Part shown: one piece after another, positions 59,281 to 64,000 of the stretch
Layout: each line of letters opens with the position of its first letter
How positions within the stretch are numbered: position 1 is the first letter of the stretch
Source: Trissonchulus latispiculum
Taxonomy: Eukaryota; Nematoda; Enoplea; Enoplida; Ironidae
Assembly (NCBI GenBank): GCA_030248195.1
Contig: JASAND010025975.1
Location: forward strand, 1 to 64,000
Length of the DNA: 64,000 nucleotides
Reading direction: 5' to 3'
Translations under genes and position numbers: made by a program
Notes under the pieces: generated by a model
What the model saw: only the letters and a program-made list of their open reading frames with translations
Told to the model about the DNA's origin: nothing
The model's database searches: none

Positions 59281-62200
59281 AAGAAATTATGTTTCTCCAT
59301 AGTTCTACTAAATATTTTAGTAGCATTTACTGGATTTGGGTTATTCAACTTACTGGATTTTCCAGTAATTTGTACTGGATCCAGTATTAAATTGCACCAA
59401 ACTCGTACAATGTGTCGAAACGCAAAAGTACTGGATTTTCCAGTAGTTTTTACTACTTTTCCCAGTACTATCTACTGGACTCCTGAAATACCCCGAGCAC
59501 CAAAAATACTGGATTTTCCAGTAATTTCTACTGGTTTCTCCAGTAATATCTACTGGACTCCTGAAATACACCGAGCACCAAAAATACTGGATTTTCCAGT
59601 AATTTCTACTGGTTTCTCCAGTAATATCTGCTGGACTCCTGAAATACAGCGAGCACCAAAGATACTGGATTTTCCAGTAATTTCTACTGGTTTCTCCAGT
59701 AATATCTACTAGATTCCAAAAATATCCCGTGCACCAAAAATACAGGATTATCTAGTAATTTTTTCTGGTTTTGGCAGTAATATCTCCTGGACTCCTAAAA
59801 TACTCCGGTCACCAAAAATATATACTGGAGTCTTAAAATGTACCGAAACGCAAAAGTAGTGGTTTTCCCACAACGGATTGATACTGGCAATATCTACTGG
59901 ACTCGTAAAACACTGAACACGAAATGAACTATTTGGCCGTTCCAATGGTGCTTAGAGCAGACTAAATTCTACTTACCTACTTATGCAATCTGACTGCAAG
60001 AAATGCTGGATTCAATTAATAATTTCTATTTCCAAAAGAAATTGGCAATATTTCTAAGAATTTGTAAGGTGGTGACTCCTTTTGGAGTCATCAACTTTGA
60101 ACCATTATTACTCATTTATTACTTGGAGTTACGAATTCATTTCTATCAAAACGTAGCTTAATTGATCAAGTTGTTTCATTTGGAATTGAGCCGCCAACCA
60201 ATGACATATATGTACCAAAAAGGAATCACCACCTTAAGTTCTTAATATACCCTAACACGCGTTTCCTACGTTACTAAATTTTCTAACAATTTAAAAGTAA
60301 TCTGCATTATTTTATGCTGAGAATAACGTGAAGTCAGTCGTAAAGATTTCTGCATTTACTGCAAGTGTTTAAATTATAATGCTGATATATACATGGTGTA
60401 TGGCAAGGTAGATACACCAGTAACTGGAAGTATCGGCTTTGCTGCTACAAAAATTTGAATAGTTTTTGTTCAATCCTATTAAAATCGAAAGCCAGTGAAT
60501 TTTAATCTATACGTAATCGATGCTAAGCAGAGTTGCTTTGTGGAAGCTTAAACGGATCCTGTGTAGTTTTAACCAATGAAATTAAGGTTTTTGGTCGTCG
60601 ACAGAAATTAAAGTTAGTTTTGCATAATTTGTGTGATACCTCAAGGTTTGGTTGGTTGATGCTCTGCTCTTAAAAAATTGGTGCAGACAAAACTAAAGAA
60701 CTTCGACGGGTTGCTGACTGAAAGAGTAAAAGGAACAGAAATTGGAGCTACCGGTAAAAGAATGACTGTCTAAGTTTGTTTATATTCCACATCATCAAGA
60801 GAGATCATTAATGAAGAACATAATTCTCAACTGCAATTTATCTGTATAGCGGTTTCAATGCTTTTTTCGGAAAACAAACGTTAACACAGCACAACACAAA
60901 CAAACACTACGTGAATTTACAACAAAGTACGTACCAGTGCTACCTAATAACTAATGAAAGCACTGCATACTCATGAGCATTATCCATATTTTTGGTGACC
61001 GGAGTGTTTTAGGAATCCAGGAGATATGTATTACTGGCAAAACCAGAAGAAATTACTAGAAACTCCTGTATTTTTGGTGCTCGGGGCATTTCTGGAGTCC
61101 AGTAGATATTACTGGAGAAACCAGTAGAAATTACTGGAAAATCCAGTATTTTTCGTGCTCGGGGTTTTTCAGGAGTCCAAGTTTTCTGGAGGAGTCCAGT
61201 ATGTGGTTTAGATATTACTGGAGAAACCAGTAAAAATTACTGGAAAATCCAGTATTTTTGATGCTCGGAGTATTTCAGGAGACCAGTAGATATTACTGGA
61301 GAAACCAGTAAAAATTACTGGAAAATCCAGTATTTTTGATGCTCGGAGTATTTCAGGAGACCGGTAGATATTACTGGAGAAACTAGTAAAAATTACTGGA
61401 AAATCCAGTAGTTTCATCCCCCAAATATTTTTGGGGGTCCAGTATATAATACTGGATTATCTTGTTAAAACTACTGGACAATCCAGTACAAAAGTACTCG
61501 ATACGCTGATGCTGCAATGAGAGTATATAAGAGGATAAACGAATAAAGTTTTCAGCGATCAGATTTTGGGCAAGTCATTTGTCCTGGTCTCTGCTTCTGT
61601 ATCAGCAGAAGTTAAGGGGCTCATTTTTGTAGCCGTTAGGCGCCTTCGTGGGTGCTGACGGCGGTGAAGGCAACGCGGGGGATTTTCCAACTTTGGGAAA
61701 ATGGCCCATTATGAATGGAGTGAAGGTTGAAACGCATACAGTTTAGTTCAGAGAAAATGTGTCCTTTCTAAAAATTCAGTATTTTTCATAGGTGTTCAGA
61801 CTACACACATTAGGAGTCTAGTAGATATTACTGGAAAACCGGTAGAAATTAATGGAAAATCAAGTATTTTCGGTGCTCGGAGCATTTTGGAAGTCTAGTG
61901 GATATTACTGGAAAAACCAGTAGAAATTACTGGAAAATCCAGTATTTTGGGTACGCAGACTGTATTAGGAGTCTAGTAGAAACCACTGGAGAAAGTAGTA
62001 AAAACTACTGGAAAATCCAGTATTTTTGGTGCTCAGACTATTTTAGGAGATTGGTAGAATCTACTACTGAGTCCAGTAGAAATTACTGGAAAATCCAGTA
62101 TTTTTGCCCCCCAAAAATTTTTGGGGGGTCCAGTATATAATACTAAATATCTAGTAGAAACTACTGGAAATTCCAGTAGTTAGTATGTCAAAGCAGTAAA

Positions 62201-62376
62201 GTGTTCTACATAGATTATCTAGTAAAGTTTACTAGCTATTTCCAGTAGTTTTTAAAATACTGGACTACTTTAGTAGGAAAATACTAATCGCTCCGCTATG
62301 TCTTTATCGCACTGGAGCACTTTAGTAGGAAATTACTAAGATTCCAGTACTTTCTACTGGAACATTTCTAAGAGTG
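59160..62376. mobile_element. Palindrome-array element, copy C
   Basis: Same organisation as copy A: left array at 59340-59800, core, right array at 61010-62370, terminal TTTCTAAGAGTG. The left end is eroded (CTCTTAGAATACTTATTC). The nested MITE is reduced to ~170 bp (60064-60238), and a small insertion lies at ~61178-61205. Confidence 0.85.
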
Positions 62377-62379
62377 CAT

Positions 62380-62549
62380 ACGTGTGCTTAGGAGGGGGGT
62401 TTGGAGGAGGTTTTTACCCCCAGACCTGGACCTCACCCCCCCAGAGGGGTCCCTCACCCTCCCCCCCCAGAATCCGGATGTTTCCAGTTTTGGAAAAATC
62501 CGGTTTTCCGGCTCACCCCCCCCCCCAGAATTTCCCCTCCTGCACATGT
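62380..62549. mobile_element. Small GC-rich MITE, copy 2
   Basis: ACGTGTGCTTAGGAGGGG at the left and CCCCTCCTGCACATGT at the right. The interior shares CTGGACCTCACCC, AATCCGGAT and TCCAGTTTTGG with the element at 34871-35018 (opposite strand). It abuts the end of palindromic copy C. Long C-runs produce overlapping spurious ORFs. Confidence 0.6.
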
Positions 62550-62689
62550 CTGGGCATCATCTAAATCAAGTTTCAAACTTAATGAACCTTTCCAAAATTA
62601 TATTTTTAGCGTTTCTCAACTCAATGGTTTCTCAACTCTAACTAATAAGTGAATAATAATGGTTCAACTTCACGACTCTAAAGCGAATC

Positions 62690-63295
62690 ACCACCTTAAA
62701 TACCGTCCTTAAGACCGTCTATCTTTAAACACTAATTTCTCAAAACTGCAGAATCGGGCCAAAATTTCTGTTTGCATAGAAAACACATATATTGGGAAAG
62801 GGACGTTTTTAAGGATTTGGCTCAGCAGGTCTTAACGGATCTAGAAAATCGACCAAATGCACGGTAACACGAATCTCGCAAATTGGCATTGAGTTTTCTC
62901 GCGACTCAAAGCCAAAAAATGAGTATAAATGAACCGAGTCAGCAAGATTTAGCAGTAATTTTGAAAAAACAGATTCCTCGAAAATGGCCATTTTTAACCC
63001 TTAAAATCGCTTTCGGGTTATACTGACTTAACCACTAGGCTTAGCTCAAAGGTTGCAAAAGCTAATTGTTCATTTCGGTGCCCTCTTTGCAGCCAGGGCA
63101 ATCCATCTTGTGTCTCGATTTTCTCCTGAGAGCATAATAGCAAAAACCAAAATTTCTTATCTTTTCGCATAAAAATACTTCCCAGGATGTTAAAGAGTAC
63201 AAAAATGGGTTATTTCGTAAACTTTTGCTATTTGCGTAAACGATTAAAGCCGCAAGAGTGAAAAATACCCGAAATAAAACCAGCACCTTAAACAA
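62690..63295. mobile_element. TTAA-type dispersed element, partial copy
   Basis: It shares with 7366-8790 the order of blocks TTTCTCAAAACTG(C/T)AGAATCGG, CAGCAGGTCTT, ATGCACGGTAACAC, TGACTTAACCACTAG and CATTTCGGTGCCCTCTTT, and ends ACCAGCACCTTAA. The nested foldback is absent. It lies just upstream of the last receptor exon. Confidence 0.6.
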
Positions 63296-63430
63296 AAGTT
63301 AACCAAACCAAACCTTTCAATACCTTAAACAAGAAATTTAAGCCGGAAGTAAATAACTTAGTAATTAGACGAGACTTAACAAACAATAATATTCTGCATT
63401 GTAAACGTGCCCTCTAAAATTTTGTTTTAG

Positions 63431-64000
63431 GTTTCTTCTGTTGCAATATTCTGCAAAATGTTGCCTGTCAAGTCATGGCATGGCACGCTTTGCATGATCT
63501 GCTCATCTATGGCGAAAAGGTGACTCGAACATTGTCACAGTGTCTATCAGTGCCAGGACCGCATCTCGTCACTTTGGCGGAATTCATTCATCCAACGCTA
63601 ACCATGCTTTTTGGCATCGATCGATGTCTGGCGATATTCGCATTTTACTGGTACTGGAAACAGAGCAACCGCTACGCTTTCTGTGTTTTAGCCGGTGCAG
63701 GTATAGCTACCTTAGCATGGTATCTGGTAGGACTGAGTATGGCTTACAGGTTCGGCCTTTCATCAGAAATTAAGGCATTGGGGTGTCGCATAATCGGAGC
63801 TTTTGGATGGGATTTCGCTGTGTGGTTTACCTACCACCAGTGCATCTGTGGATGGATCGGATTTGTCACCATGGTGGTTGCTACCGCTACGACCATATTC
63901 AAGGCTAATCGGTATCGAAGTCAGCCTCAGGCTTTGGCAAATTACCAAAGCCATTTGAAAATAACCAAGTATTTTCTGGGAATAGGTTGCATCACGTTTG
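63431..64000 (+). CDS. Seven-transmembrane receptor 5, exon 2 (runs off the window)
   Basis: TTTGTTTTAG precedes 63431. From there a single frame is open to the window end, ~190 codons. It starts with the phase-1 remainder GT, then FFCCNILQNVACQ, the same position and phase as receptor 2. Conserved features are MAWHALHDLLIYG, the TM3 cysteine in LSQCLSVPGPH, FGIDRC, AFYWYWKQSNRYAF, the ECL2 cysteine in LGCRIIG, TM5, and ANYQSHLKITKYF before TM6. TM6-TM7 lie beyond the edge. It has Trp/Tyr in LAWYLVGLSMAYRFG where receptor 2 has MGYLTGLSMAYTFG. Exon 1 is not visible as an open frame nearby; the best candidate is the degraded segment at ~58577-58790, which would give a ~4.6-kb intron containing palindromic copy C. 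Confidence 0.8.

Larger units (their letters stand above)
54957..62376 (+). repeat. Third copy of the arm, direct orientation
   Basis: It matches the left arm from 37541 to 45347, offset ~17,416 at the left end and ~17,029 at the right after deletions. It starts abruptly inside the receptor exon-2 fragment and ends exactly at the palindromic element's terminal AAGAGTG. It has many more small indels than the other two copies. Confidence 0.9.

Noticed and set aside
62382..62652. Three overlapping proline/glycine-rich ORFs
   Set aside because: They arise from C-runs of a small MITE and occupy all three frames.

Overview
The window is AT-rich eukaryotic, intron-containing and dominated by repeats. 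A nematode, or a close relative, is the best guess. The reasons are a six-unit tract of the nematode telomere repeat TTAGGC at 22634-22669, short TTTTCAG/TTTTAG splice acceptors (one lies 2 nt before a likely start codon, as in trans-spliced nematode genes), and a local family of chemoreceptor-like seven-transmembrane receptors resembling nematode serpentine receptors. I cannot name the species.

Layout. 1-2205 is a satellite of ~345-bp monomers with a 1034-bp higher-order period. 2543-4958 is 13 copies of a 186-bp tandem repeat, followed by (TG)57. 5165-9400 is a mosaic of small foldback, TTAA-flanked and hairpin elements. 10166-18396 holds two intact two-exon receptor genes on the + strand. 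18604-19586 is a non-coding element with inverted ends. 20946-26081 is a ~5.1-kb DNA transposon with matching terminal inverted repeats. Inside it a minus-strand BEN-domain gene in three exons encloses, within its large intron, a plus-strand decayed DDE transposase gene. 27914-29537 is a third intact receptor gene on the minus strand. 30-37 kb is largely empty apart from small inverted-repeat elements.

37420-53814 is a very large inverted repeat with ~7.9-kb arms and a ~0.55-kb spacer. A third copy of the arm lies in direct orientation at 54957-62376. Each copy carries a receptor exon-1 homologue, a broken Ty3/gypsy pol fragment, a conserved 64-codon ORF and a 3.2-3.5-kb element built from short TACTGGA/TCCAGTA palindromes. 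The window ends inside exon 2 of another intact receptor gene (63431 onward).

How the parts relate. The receptors share one architecture: TM1 in exon 1, a phase-1 intron at a conserved LAG/LSG/MLG site, and TM2-TM7 in exon 2 with a DRC motif in place of DRY. They have multiplied by local duplication. The palindromic element sits in the intron of the duplicated receptor and borders the segmental duplications. Two homologous stretches (41560-41801 and 58395-59280) align with clean copies but have distorted base composition. Consensus errors, or less likely local hypermutation, should be excluded before any receptor there is called dead.
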